In this document: positions 35,008 through 43,279 of the stretch, in pieces
How the letters are laid out: each line of letters opens with the position of its first letter
How positions within the stretch are numbered: position 1 is the first letter of the stretch
Source: Mesorhizobium sp.
GTDB taxonomy: Bacteria > Pseudomonadota > Alphaproteobacteria > Rhizobiales > Rhizobiaceae
Assembly: GCA_004020875.1 (NCBI GenBank)
Contig: SAPZ01000008.1
Location: 217,222-281,221, forward strand
Direction of reading: 5' to 3'
Length of the DNA stretch: 64,000 nt
Notes under the pieces: model-generated
The model's database searches: none
Seen by the model: the letters and a program-made list of their open reading frames with translations, nothing else
What the model was told of the DNA's origin: nothing
Position numbers and translations under genes: made by a program

Positions 35008-35625
35008 ATGAAGGATGCAGGCGATATAATCACCCCGATCGAGCCATCGCGAAAGCTTTCGGATGCCATACGCGACGTCAAGAATGCTTTCGCCGACCGC
35101 GATGACGTGGTTGTCGACATGCGCGAGGCGCACCGCATGCGGCTCGACTTGCTGGCAGCCGAGCTTGCCACTGTCTTTGCCGAGGTCCCGGCTGACATGG
35201 ACAGCTTCGACTTCGCCGTCTCGTCGGGCCTGCAGCCGCGGCTATGGATCGACGCGGTGAGCCACGTCGCGATGGGACGCGACCGCCGAACCTACCGCTT
35301 CCTAAAGGACACGCGCGTCGGCCGCGTGGTGCTGGCTGAAGCGACCGAGATGAAAGCCGTCGCCGATGCTGTGACGCGCTACGTGGCCGAACGTGTCATA
35401 GAGCGGCAGCGCATGATGGAGGGCGGCATGGAAAGCGCCGTTCCCGGCCTGCATCGTCACGTGGTCCAGGAAGCGGAGCCGCCTATCCGATCAGAGACCG
35501 GCCGCAACGGCTGGACGACGTTCTTCGCCGGCCTCGGCCTGATCGCCGCCGGCGCCCTTGTCGGCCTGGCGGTTTCGCTGGCCTTGTTCTGGGACCGCAT
35601 CATGCAGATGAAGATCAGCTTCTGA
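35008..35625 (+). CDS. Unknown protein with C-terminal membrane helix
   Basis: A 205-residue protein. Residues 1-170 are soluble, with helical and charged segments (RKLSDAIRDVKNAFADRDDVVVDMREAHRMRLDLLAAELATV), and about 172-195 form one membrane helix (TTFFAGLGLIAAGALVGLAVSLALFW). It looks like a tail-anchored inner-membrane protein with its bulk in the cytoplasm. I recognise no family. Its end overlaps the convergent metallophosphoesterase gene by 11 bases. Confidence 0.72.
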   Translation: MKDAGDIITPIEPSRKLSDAIRDVKNAFADRDDVVVDMREAHRMRLDLLAAELATVFAEVPADMDSFDFAVSSGLQPRLWIDAVSHVAMGRDRRTYRFLKDTRVGRVVLAEATEMKAVADAVTRYVAERVIERQRMMEGGMESAVPGLHRHVVQEAEPPIRSETGRNGWTTFFAGLGLIAAGALVGLAVSLALFWDRIMQMKISF

Positions 35626-36547
35626 CGAGCTGGCGCCCGTCCGCCGGCACGTCGAGGTCCATGGTCTGGAGGTCTGAAGGCGGCATGGCCGGTCCGGTCA
35701 GCCCGCGCCTGGTCAGGCGCAGGCGCCAGTTGCCCCTTTCACCACCGATTTCGAACATGTTGTACTGCGCCGCCGGATGTTTGCCACCCGGTGCTTGGCC
35801 GGCGGCGGCAACACCGACCACGGGCACCTTGGCGCCGCGTGCGCCGATGGTGAACAAGGACGGCAGGTGCGAGTGGCCGTGCAGGACGAGTTCAGCGCCA
35901 TGACGGCGGATGACCTTGTGGAACCGGGCAATGCCGAACAGACGCTTATGCTGCGGGACCGCGCCGCGCACCGGCGGGTGGTGTATCATGATGATCCGGA
36001 ACAGCCCTTGCTTCGACGCATGGTCAAGGACCTTGCCGAGCCGTTCGGCCTGCCCTTCCATGAAGAAGCCGTTTGCCATGAAGGGTGCGGTGGCGCGCGC
36101 CGTGGTGACGCCGATCAGCGCGACATTGCCGCGCACGCGCAGATACGGAAAGGAATTGCGGTCGACCGGGCTGTTGACGCCGTCGCCTGTCATCCAGGGA
36201 GCCCACGCCCGGCAGACCTTGTCGAAGGCGCCCGGCACATAGGCATCGTGATTGCCCGGAACCACGGAAACGTCCTGCGGCGATCCGAGCGTCTCCAGCC
36301 AGTGCTTGGCCATCTCGATCTCGCCATCGAGCGCCAGGTTTACAAGATCTCCGGTGACGGCGAGATGGTCCGGCGCGTTCGCCTTGATGTCGGCTACGAT
36401 TGTGTCGATGACGGAGTCATGCATATGGCGGCGCCGGTTGCGCTGCCAGTTGACATAGCCTAGCACGCGCTTGGACGCGAGGTCGCGATACGTTACATCG
36501 GGCAACGGTCCCAGATGAGCATCGGAAATATGCGCGAGCCTGAACAT
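35615..36547 (-). CDS. Calcineurin-like metallophosphoesterase
   Basis: A 310-residue enzyme with all five metallophosphoesterase blocks: HISDAHLG (residues 6-13), VTGDLVN (about 64), VPGNHDAY (about 96), IHHPPVRG (about 189) and LHGHSHLPS (about 223). These bind a di-metal centre and hydrolyse phosphodiesters or phosphomonoesters. The pattern is close to class III cyclic-nucleotide phosphodiesterases (CpdA-like) but cAMP specificity is not proven. No signal peptide, so it is cytoplasmic. It is convergent and overlapping by 11 bases with the preceding gene. Confidence 0.9.
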   Translation of the reverse strand: MFRLAHISDAHLGPLPDVTYRDLASKRVLGYVNWQRNRRRHMHDSVIDTIVADIKANAPDHLAVTGDLVNLALDGEIEMAKHWLETLGSPQDVSVVPGNHDAYVPGAFDKVCRAWAPWMTGDGVNSPVDRNSFPYLRVRGNVALIGVTTARATAPFMANGFFMEGQAERLGKVLDHASKQGLFRIIMIHHPPVRGAVPQHKRLFGIARFHKVIRRHGAELVLHGHSHLPSLFTIGARGAKVPVVGVAAAGQAPGGKHPAAQYNMFEIGGERGNWRLRLTRRGLTGPAMPPSDLQTMDLDVPADGRQLVRS

Positions 36548-36665
36548 GGCCCCTTCTTAAGCGACGCCGGCGAGGCTTTCCACTCACCCTTTGCTGTTCT
36601 CCCAGGCAGGTTCCGCAAAAGTGTCCCACGGTTTTGCGGTCAGCACTCGCGAAAAACAAGGAAAG

Positions 36666-36707
36666 CCAAGCAGATGTTCGTGGGGCAAGCCAAGAACATC
36701 TGCTTGG
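36666..36707 (+). promoter_or_regulatory. Perfect 14-bp hairpin abutting the Nudix ribosome binding site
   Basis: CCAAGCAGATGTTC and GAACATCTGCTTGG are exact reverse complements separated by 14 bases. The 3' arm ends at the GGGGGTGGG that serves as ribosome binding site for the Nudix gene at 36718. Such a structure could terminate, protect the mRNA end, or modulate translation. Confidence 0.6.
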
Positions 36708-36717
36708 GGGTGGGCGA

Positions 36718-37221
36718 ATGAACGACGGAGCCCATGTGGAGGAGGCTTTCCGCCAGACCGGCTGGCCGGGGCTGCGGGCCAGGTTCTTCCATCTTTACTT
36801 TCTGCTGCGCCGCCCGATGACGCTCGGCGTGCGCGGCCTGGTCTACGAACGTGCCTCCAACACCGTCTTCCTGATCCGCCATACTTATGTTCCCGGCTGG
36901 CAATTGCCCGGCGGCGGGGTCGAGTCCGGCGAGACGCTCGAAGAAGCGCTGACGCGCGAGCTGGCCGAGGAAGGCAACATCGCGCTGGCCGGCCCGCCGG
37001 TGTTGAGGTCGATGCATTTCAACCGCCGCTCCAGCAAGCGCGACCATGTCGGCCTTTATCTGATCGACGCCTTCAGCCAGACGGCTCCGAAACTGCCCGA
37101 CCACGAGATCGCCGAAGCGGGCTTCTTCCCGATCGACCGCTTGCCGGAGGGCACGACCCCAGCGACGCTCCGGCGGATAGCCGAGATTTTCGGTGGTGAG
37201 CGCATCTCACCCTACTGGTAA
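36718..37221 (+). CDS. Nudix hydrolase
   Basis: A 167-residue Nudix protein that hydrolyses a nucleoside diphosphate linked to another moiety. The Nudix box is GGGVESGETLEEALTRELAE plus EGN at about residues 63-85, with the REL-x-EE core present; the residue after the final Gly is Asn rather than the usual hydrophobic one. The GRARFFHLYFLLRRPMTLGVRGLV-like start is typical of membrane-proximal or phospholipid-related Nudix proteins. A strong hairpin sits just before its ribosome binding site. Its stop abuts the stop of the convergent glutathione reductase-like gene. Confidence 0.88.
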   Translation: MNDGAHVEEAFRQTGWPGLRARFFHLYFLLRRPMTLGVRGLVYERASNTVFLIRHTYVPGWQLPGGGVESGETLEEALTRELAEEGNIALAGPPVLRSMHFNRRSSKRDHVGLYLIDAFSQTAPKLPDHEIAEAGFFPIDRLPEGTTPATLRRIAEIFGGERISPYW

Positions 37222-38208
37222 TCACGCCGCCTTCCTGAACCTGCCCCGGTCATGCGGGGCCGCATAATCGAGCTTGGGTCCCACCGGAACGATTCCCGTC
37301 GGATTGATCGATCTGTGGCTGCCGTAATAATGCGACTTGATGTGGTGCAGGTTGACCGTGCCCGACACACCGGGCACCTGATAGAGATCGCGCAGATAAT
37401 TCGACAGGTTCGGATAGTCGGCGATGCGGCGAAGATTGCACTTGAAGTGGCCGACATAGACCGGATCGAAACGAACCAGCGTCGTGAACAGCCGCCAATC
37501 GGCCTCGGTGATGTATTCGCCGGCCAGGTAGCGCTGTCGCGACAGCCGCTCCTCGATCGTATCAAGCGCCTGGAACAATTCACCGAAAGCTTCCTCATAG
37601 GCTTTCTGCGTGGTGGCGAAGCCGGCGCGATAAACGCCGTTGTTGATCGCCGGGTAGATCTGCGCATTGATTCTGTCGATCTCCGCGCGCAGCGCCGCAG
37701 GATAGAAGTCGACACCCGGATCGCCCCATTCGTCGAAGGCCGAGTTGAGCATGCGGATGATCTCGGATGACTCGTTGTTGACGATCGTCTGTTCCTGCTT
37801 GTCCCATAGCACCGGCACCGTCACCCGGCCTGAATAGCCCGGATCGGCCTTGGTGTAGATCTGGTGCAGGAAATCGAGGCCGTAGAGCGTGTCGCCCGTG
37901 GCGCCGTCCTCGGCTTTGAAGGTCCATCCGTTTTCGCCCATGAAGTGGTGCACCACCGATACGGATATGATGCCTTGGAGCTTCTTCAGGGCACGGTAGA
38001 TCAATGTGCGGTGTGCCCATGGGCAGGCGAGCGAGACATAGAGGTGATAACGGCCGGGTTCCGCCTTGAAGCCGCGCCTGCCTCCCTGCGCCGGACTGCC
38101 ATCACGCGTGATCCAATCGCGCCATTGCGACTCTCTGCGTATGAACCGTCCGCCGCTGTCGGTCTCGAACGGGCGGTCCTGCCATTTGCCTTCGATCAGC
38201 AATCCCAT
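37222..38208 (-). CDS. yqjG: Glutathionyl-hydroquinone reductase (Xi-class glutathione transferase)
   Basis: A 328-residue protein of the Xi class (YqjG/PcpF/EcsA-like). These enzymes reduce glutathionyl-hydroquinones to hydroquinones using glutathione, in the cytoplasm. The active-site motif ACPWAHR with catalytic Cys62, the upstream aromatic GRYHLYVSL, and the C-terminal signature HYYGSHRSINPTGIVPVGP identify the class. The start at 38208 follows AGGGAGA; a frame extension to 38352 has no site. It is a stand-alone gene, convergent with the Nudix gene. Confidence 0.92.
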   Translation of the reverse strand: MGLLIEGKWQDRPFETDSGGRFIRRESQWRDWITRDGSPAQGGRRGFKAEPGRYHLYVSLACPWAHRTLIYRALKKLQGIISVSVVHHFMGENGWTFKAEDGATGDTLYGLDFLHQIYTKADPGYSGRVTVPVLWDKQEQTIVNNESSEIIRMLNSAFDEWGDPGVDFYPAALRAEIDRINAQIYPAINNGVYRAGFATTQKAYEEAFGELFQALDTIEERLSRQRYLAGEYITEADWRLFTTLVRFDPVYVGHFKCNLRRIADYPNLSNYLRDLYQVPGVSGTVNLHHIKSHYYGSHRSINPTGIVPVGPKLDYAAPHDRGRFRKAA

Positions 38209-38497
38209 GCGGAAATCTCCCTGCGGTTCGCAATAATCTAGGCCGATAGCCGGGTTGGCGAAGCCCTTCGGCGCTGAACAGTTCGTCAAATGGCGAACCA
38301 GTTCGTCAAATGACACAAAGAAAGACAAAAACCGCCGATTGCAGCGGCACAAAATTGGTGCTAGCGGAGGCGCCCATGTTCGACTTTGCCTCGATCCGGT
38401 TCGACCGACGACGAAAGGGCGCCCGCGCTAAGAAGCGCTGACTGGCGAACGCTGCCGCTTGCAGCAAACCTTCCTCGCATACCGGAACGCAAAGACC

Positions 38498-39103
38498 ATG
38501 AGCCTTGCCGACGTGAAATATCTGCCGGAAACTCCGGCGCATGATGCTGAAATCGAAGCCATCAACGACGAGGCCTTCGGCCCGGGCCGTTTCGTGCTTG
38601 CCGCCTACAAGATCCGCGAGTCGGGCGGCCATGACCGTTCGATGTCCTATGTCGCCGTCAAGGACGACACGGTGATCGCCTCGGTGCGCATGACGCGCGT
38701 GGCCGCGGGCGCGGGACGCGCCATGATGCTCGGCCCGCTTGCGGTGCGCCCCGCCTTCAAGAACCTCGGCATCGGCCGCAAGCTGGTCGCGATCGCACTC
38801 GAAGCGGCCAGGAAGGCCGGCGCGCCTGCCGTCATCCTGGTCGGCGACGAGCCATATTATGGGCCGCTCGGCTTCAAGCGCTTTCCGCGCGGGCAGATCA
38901 CCATGCCACGCCCGGTCGATCTCGACCGGCTGCTGCATCACGAGATCAAGCCGGGCGCCGTCGCCCGCTTTGCCGGTGATGTCTGCCACGCCAATATGGC
39001 AAGGGTCGCGGAATTTGCCCCGGCCCTGGCGCGGCCGGCCGGCAATGCGCAGCTATCGGTCGAGCCGGCCATTGCGGTTGCGCCTCCCCTGCGCGCCTCG
39101 TAG
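38498..39103 (+). CDS. GNAT-family N-acetyltransferase
   Basis: A 201-residue GNAT protein. The acetyl-CoA-binding motif A is LGPLAVRPAFKNLGIGRKLV (about residues 77-96), followed by motif B with VGDEPYYGPLGFKRFPRG (about 115-132). The YjcF/YhbS-type pattern acetylates small molecules or proteins, but the substrate is not known. The C-terminal 40 residues are Ala/Pro-rich and variable. It lies 26 bases before an SDR gene on the same strand, so both may be co-transcribed. Confidence 0.85.
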   Translation: MSLADVKYLPETPAHDAEIEAINDEAFGPGRFVLAAYKIRESGGHDRSMSYVAVKDDTVIASVRMTRVAAGAGRAMMLGPLAVRPAFKNLGIGRKLVAIALEAARKAGAPAVILVGDEPYYGPLGFKRFPRGQITMPRPVDLDRLLHHEIKPGAVARFAGDVCHANMARVAEFAPALARPAGNAQLSVEPAIAVAPPLRAS

Positions 39104-39129
39104 CATAATTCGAAACCTGGGAGGCTTGC

Positions 39130-39891
39130 ATGAACCCGAACGGCCAGATCGCGATCGTCACCGGCGGGGGATCCGGCTTGGGAGAGGCGACGGCCCGCGC
39201 GCTTGCCGCCAAGGGTGCTCGCGTCGCCATCCTCGATGTGGGCATCGAGCGCGCGGCGGAGGTCGCAGCCGACATCGGCGGCATTGCCGTCCAATGCGAC
39301 GTCAGCGGTGGCGACAGCGCCACATCCGCGATGGCCGAAGTTGCTGCAAAGCTCGGTGAACCGCGCATCCTGGTCAATTGCGCCGGCATCGCCATCGGCG
39401 TGAAGACGATCGGCAAGGACGGACCGCATCCGCTCGACCAGTACCGCAAGGTTATCGAGATCAACCTGATCGGCACCTTCAACATGATCCGCCTCGTTGC
39501 CGATCGGGCGGCGAAGCTCGATCCGCTTGCCGGGGGCGAGCGCGGCGTCATCGTTAACACCGCCTCCGTTGCCGCCTATGATGGTCAGATCGGCCAGGCC
39601 GCTTATTCTGCTTCCAAGGGCGGCGTCGTCGGCATGACGCTGCCGGTCGCGCGCGATCTGGCGCGCTCCGGCATTCGCGTCTGCACCATCGCGCCCGGCA
39701 TCTTCAAGACACGGATGATGGCCGGCATGCCGCAGGAAGTGCAGGATTCGCTCGGCGCCGCCGTGCCCTTCCCGCCGCGGCTCGGCGAGCCAGCGGAATA
39801 TGCCGCGCTTGCCCTCCACATCATCGAGAACCAGATGCTGAACGGCGAGACCATCCGCCTCGATGGCGCCATCCGCATGGCGCCGAAATAG
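39130..39891 (+). CDS. SDR, 3-hydroxyacyl-CoA dehydrogenase type II-like
   Basis: A 253-residue [14 protein letters not shown] (about residues 11-21) binds [11 protein letters not shown] replaces the common NNAG, and the catalytic triad is in [23 protein letters not shown]. The sequence pattern (long insert [40 protein letters not shown]) is that of HSD17B10-like 3-hydroxyacyl-CoA dehydrogenases of branched-chain fatty acid oxidation. The next gene, a CoA-transferase/racemase, starts 4 bases after its stop, which supports a role in acyl-CoA metabolism. Confidence 0.87.
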   Translation: MNPNGQIAIVTGGGSGLGEATARALAAKGARVAILDVGIERAAEVAADIGGIAVQCDVSGGDSATSAMAEVAAKLGEPRILVNCAGIAIGVKTIGKDGPHPLDQYRKVIEINLIGTFNMIRLVADRAAKLDPLAGGERGVIVNTASVAAYDGQIGQAAYSASKGGVVGMTLPVARDLARSGIRVCTIAPGIFKTRMMAGMPQEVQDSLGAAVPFPPRLGEPAEYAALALHIIENQMLNGETIRLDGAIRMAPK

Positions 39892-39895
39892 CGGC

Positions 39896-41083
39896 ATGAC
39901 CGGATCGCCGACAGGTGCCGGTGTTTCCACCGAAAGGACAGGCCCGCTCGCCGGCCTGAAAGTTATCGAGATGGCCGGGCTTGGCCCGGTGCCGCTTGCC
40001 ACCTTGATGCTGGCCGAGATGGGCGCCGAGGTGTTGCGCATCGAACGCGCCGACGCCGGCCAGCCGCCTCTGAACCTGCCGGAAGAATACGACCTCGACC
40101 GCCACGGCCGTTCCATCCTCAAGCTCGACCTCAAGCGTCCGGCGGGCATGCAGCTGTTGCTGCGGCTCGCGGCATTGGCCGACTTGCTCGTCGAAGGGTT
40201 CCGCCCCGGTGTGATGGAGCGCCTCGGCCTCGGGCCCGATATCCTACTCCAACACAATCCGGCCCTGATCTATGGCCGCTTGACCGGGTTCGGCCAGGAT
40301 GGACCGCTGTCGGGGCGAGCCGGGCACGACATCACCTATCTCGCTTATGCGGGCTTGCTGCACGCGATCGGCAGGAAGGACGCGCGGCCCGTGCCGCCGC
40401 TCCATCTCGTCGCGGATCAAGGCGGCGGCGCCATGATGCTGATCGCCGGCGTGCTCGCCGCCCTTTTCCAGCGTTCGCGGACCGGACGGGGCCAGGTAGT
40501 CGACGCCTCGATGATCGAGGGGGCGTCGATGCTCGCCGCGCCCATCCACGCCTATATGGCGGCGGGTCTGTGGAGCGACAGGCGCGGCGAGAATCTGCTC
40601 GACTCCGGCGCGCCGTTCTATGACACCTATGAGACGAAGGATGGCAAGCACATTGCCGTCGGCTGCCTCGAACCGCGCTTTTTCGCCGAATTCGCCAGGC
40701 TGCTGCCACTCGCCGGGCATTTTGTCGGCAGCCAATATGACAAATCATCATGGCCCGCGATGCGCGCCGCAATTGCCGAGCGGGTCAGGGAGAAATCGCG
40801 CGACGAATGGGCCGAGCTTTTCGCCACGTCCGATGCCTGTGTCGCGCCCGTGCTGTCGCTGGTCGAAGCCAGGAACCACCCGCACAATCGCGCCAGGCAG
40901 AGCTTTGTGACGTCTGGCAGGCTCGAGCGCCCGGCGCCGGCGCCGCGTTTCTCGCAAGACCCGACAGCGGTTGCGGGAGCACCAGCCGCCGCGGATCGCG
41001 AGGCCGCAAGCATATTGGCCCGTTTTGGCTTCAGCCAGGAGGAAATCGCAGCCCTTGCAAAGGCGGGTGTACTCGGCCGATAA
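39896..41083 (+). CDS. CaiB/BaiF family CoA-transferase or acyl-CoA racemase
   Basis: A 395-residue class III CoA-transferase-fold protein. LAGLKVIEMAGLGPVPLATLMLAEMGAEV is the family N terminus, and DLKRPAGMQLLLRLAALADLLVEGFRPGVMERLGLG matches alpha-methylacyl-CoA racemase (Amacr) better than formyl-CoA transferase. The catalytic Asp region GHDITYLAYAGLLHAIGR is present. Racemases of this type invert 2-methyl-branched acyl-CoAs before beta-oxidation, in keeping with the upstream HSD10-like SDR that it follows by 4 bases. Confidence 0.85.
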   Translation: MTGSPTGAGVSTERTGPLAGLKVIEMAGLGPVPLATLMLAEMGAEVLRIERADAGQPPLNLPEEYDLDRHGRSILKLDLKRPAGMQLLLRLAALADLLVEGFRPGVMERLGLGPDILLQHNPALIYGRLTGFGQDGPLSGRAGHDITYLAYAGLLHAIGRKDARPVPPLHLVADQGGGAMMLIAGVLAALFQRSRTGRGQVVDASMIEGASMLAAPIHAYMAAGLWSDRRGENLLDSGAPFYDTYETKDGKHIAVGCLEPRFFAEFARLLPLAGHFVGSQYDKSSWPAMRAAIAERVREKSRDEWAELFATSDACVAPVLSLVEARNHPHNRARQSFVTSGRLERPAPAPRFSQDPTAVAGAPAAADREAASILARFGFSQEEIAALAKAGVLGR

Positions 41084-41119
41084 CCGGAGAATAGAAATCA
41101 ACTTAGCTCGGGTGAGCTT

Positions 41120-41890
41120 GTGACCGAACCAAAAAAAGATGTTATCCGCCAGACCGACGCCGAGGCGATCAGGCTGGCGAAAACCCTGATTCGGTCGGCG
41201 CGTTTCGGCGCACTCGCGGTGATCGAGCCCGGCACCGGCGCGCCGCTGGCGAGCAGGGTTGGCGTCGCAACCGACATCGACGCCGCGCCGCTGATCCTGA
41301 TCTCGATGCTGTCCGCGCACACCGGTGCGCTGGTCGCCGATCCGCGCTGCTCGCTGCTGCTTGGCGAACCCGGCAAGGGCGATCCACTGGCGCATCCGCG
41401 CATCAGCCTGGCATGCCGGGCCGTGCGGCTGGAGCGTGGATCGGCCGACCAAGTCCGAGCCGAACGCCGCTACCTCAATCGCAATCCGAAGGCCAAGCTT
41501 TATGCCGGGCTCGGCGATTTCTCGTTCTTTCGGCTCGAGCCTGGACGCGCCAGCCTGAATGGTGGCTTCGGCAAGGCCTATCTTCTCGACCCCGATGATT
41601 TCATCACCGGCGGCGCCCTTGTCGAGGAACTGGCCGGCAGCGAGCAGGCAGCACTCGATCACATGAATGCCGAACATCGGGACGCGATTGCCCTTTACGC
41701 CCGTCACTTCGCCCGCGCCGCGGGCGACGGCTGGACTGTCACCGGCTTCGATGCCGACGGCATGGATCTCGCCGCACCGGAGGCGACCTGCAGGATCTTC
41801 TTTCCCCAGCCTTTGCAAGCCGCGCGCGAATTGCGTTCGGTGCTCGTCGAGATGACAAAGGCGGCACGCGCGGCAGAGCAAGAGCGATAG
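41120..41890 (+). CDS. HugZ/HutZ-like haem utilisation protein
   Basis: A 256-residue two-domain protein. The N-terminal 150 residues form a pyridoxamine-phosphate-oxidase-like split barrel (FGALAVIEPGTGAPLASRVGV, LISMLSAHTGALVADPRCSLLL) and the C-terminal 80 residues are a DUF2470-type domain with ALDHMNAEHRDAIALYA. This pair is typical of HugZ/HutZ haem oxygenase-like or pyridoxamine oxidase family proteins used in haem iron release. A GTG start at 41120 is used because no ATG precedes the conserved region. Iron regulation is not visible from a clear operator. Confidence 0.82.
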   Translation: MTEPKKDVIRQTDAEAIRLAKTLIRSARFGALAVIEPGTGAPLASRVGVATDIDAAPLILISMLSAHTGALVADPRCSLLLGEPGKGDPLAHPRISLACRAVRLERGSADQVRAERRYLNRNPKAKLYAGLGDFSFFRLEPGRASLNGGFGKAYLLDPDDFITGGALVEELAGSEQAALDHMNAEHRDAIALYARHFARAAGDGWTVTGFDADGMDLAAPEATCRIFFPQPLQAARELRSVLVEMTKAARAAEQER

Positions 41891-41951
41891 TTGATCGCGC
41901 ACTAGCGAAAGCAACGCTTGAGATTTAAACGAAATGATCTACCCTTGTTGT

Positions 41952-41971
41952 GGCGCTGATTCAGCAGCGCC
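41952..41971. promoter_or_regulatory. Short hairpin upstream of ArsR gene
   Basis: GGCGCTG and CAGCGCC form a perfect 7-bp stem with a 6-base loop, 61 bases after the HugZ stop and 78 bases before the ArsR start. It may be a terminator of the former without U-run. Confidence 0.3.
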
Positions 41972-42048
41972 TATCGACATCTGAACATTGTGGAATCAGG
42001 CGCCATTGCCCCCTGGCGCCAGGATGAGCCAGGACCCTTGGGGGATCT

Positions 42049-42387
42049 ATGATCTCAAACAGACTAATGGCCAACGCGGAATCGGCCGCTGCGTTTCTCA
42101 ATCTCATGGGCAACGAAAAGCGTTTGCTGATCGTTGCCTATCTGATCGATGGCGAAATGTCAGTCGGAGCCATCGCCGAAAAGGTGCAACTCAGCCAGTC
42201 CGCGCTGTCGCAGCATCTCGCCAAGCTGAGGGCGCTCGATCTTGTCGAGACTCGGCGCGACCGCCAGATGATCTACTATTCCTGCAAATCCGAAGCGGTG
42301 CGCGAATTGCTGCGTATGCTGGAAGGCATTTTCGGCGACGGCGATCTCTCTCAGATGGCCTATCGGTTGCGCCGCGCCGGGGCTTGA
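42049..42387 (+). CDS. ArsR/SmtB-family transcriptional regulator
   Basis: A 112-residue winged helix protein: FLNLMGNEKRLLIVAYLIDGEMSVGAIAEKVQLSQSALSQHLAKLRALDLVETRRDRQMIYYSC is the whole ArsR core. The ELCVCD-type metal site is absent: there is no Cys pair in the recognition helix, so it may be a non-metal ArsR (for example of the BigR/NolR type, and NolR is a known rhizobial example). The ATG at 42049 follows GGGGGATCT. It is followed 53 bases later by an rRNA methyltransferase-like gene. Target is unknown. Confidence 0.88.
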   Translation: MISNRLMANAESAAAFLNLMGNEKRLLIVAYLIDGEMSVGAIAEKVQLSQSALSQHLAKLRALDLVETRRDRQMIYYSCKSEAVRELLRMLEGIFGDGDLSQMAYRLRRAGA

Positions 42388-42440
42388 CCCGCGGCGCCAA
42401 TGGCTCGTTACCTCGCTGACCAATCTTCGGCGAGGCCTGT

Positions 42441-43238
42441 ATGAACACCATCCCTATCGACGATCCTAGGGACCCGCGCGTCGCCGCCTACCTCGACATC
42501 CGCGAGCGTGACCTCGTCGGCCGGCAGGGCCGCTTCGTCGCCGAAGGCAAGGTGGTGCTGGACCTCCTGCTGTCGACAGGTCGATTCTCTGCCGAATCGG
42601 CTCTTATCCTCGAAAACCGGCTGGCTGGACTGCAGCCGATCCTGCGCAAGGCGCCTTCGGATTTCCCTGTCTATGTCGCGGCCGGTGAGGTCATGGACCG
42701 GATCGCCGGGTTCCACATGCATCGCGGCGTCCTGGCGATTGGCATGCGCGGTGATCCGCCGCCCGCCGAGCTTCTGATGGAAGGCTTGCCTCGGCACGCC
42801 TTGGCCGTCGTCCTGGTCGGCATATCCAATCACGACAATATGGGGGCGATCTTCCGCAATGCCGCGGCGTTCGGCGCGGACGCGGTGCTGCTCGACCGGA
42901 CCTGCTGCGATCCGCTTTACCGCAAGGCAATCCGCGTTTCCGTCGGCGCGGCGCTGAAGGTTCCCTTCGCGTCCTTCGACGATACCGCAGCCTTCACCGC
43001 GACGCTCGACCGGCTTGGCTTCAGCCAGTTCGCGCTCTCGCCAAGCGGATCAACCGACATCCGCGACGCGGAGCGACCAACGAGGCTGGCGCTCTATCTC
43101 GGCACTGAAGGCGAAGGCCTGCCACACGAGCTGCTTGCCAGGCTGCACACGGTACGGATCAACATGGCGGAAGGCTTCGACAGCCTGAACGTCGCGGCAG
43201 CTTCGGCGATCGCCTTGCATCATTTTTCCGCCCGGTAG
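42441..43238 (+). CDS. TrmH/SpoU-family RNA 2'-O-methyltransferase
   Basis: A 265-residue SPOUT methyltransferase that uses S-adenosylmethionine to methylate ribose 2'-OH of tRNA or rRNA. After an N-terminal substrate-binding region, the three motifs appear in order: NHDNMGAIFRNAAAFGADAV (motif 1, about residues 133-152), LALYLGTEGEGLP (motif 2, about 210-222), and INMAEGFDSLNVAAASAIAL (motif 3, about 235-255). The target base is not predictable. It is convergent with the coiled-coil protein gene at 43280. Confidence 0.9.
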   Translation: MNTIPIDDPRDPRVAAYLDIRERDLVGRQGRFVAEGKVVLDLLLSTGRFSAESALILENRLAGLQPILRKAPSDFPVYVAAGEVMDRIAGFHMHRGVLAIGMRGDPPPAELLMEGLPRHALAVVLVGISNHDNMGAIFRNAAAFGADAVLLDRTCCDPLYRKAIRVSVGAALKVPFASFDDTAAFTATLDRLGFSQFALSPSGSTDIRDAERPTRLALYLGTEGEGLPHELLARLHTVRINMAEGFDSLNVAAASAIALHHFSAR

Positions 43239-43279
43239 CAGTCCGCGGAACGATCCTGGAGCGCCCCGCGATCGTCTCC

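Noticed and set aside
41952-42048. ArsR-type metal operator upstream of the regulator
   Set aside because: Only a GC-rich 7-bp hairpin is visible; no A/T-rich 12-2-12-type inverted repeat was found, so no operator is claimed.
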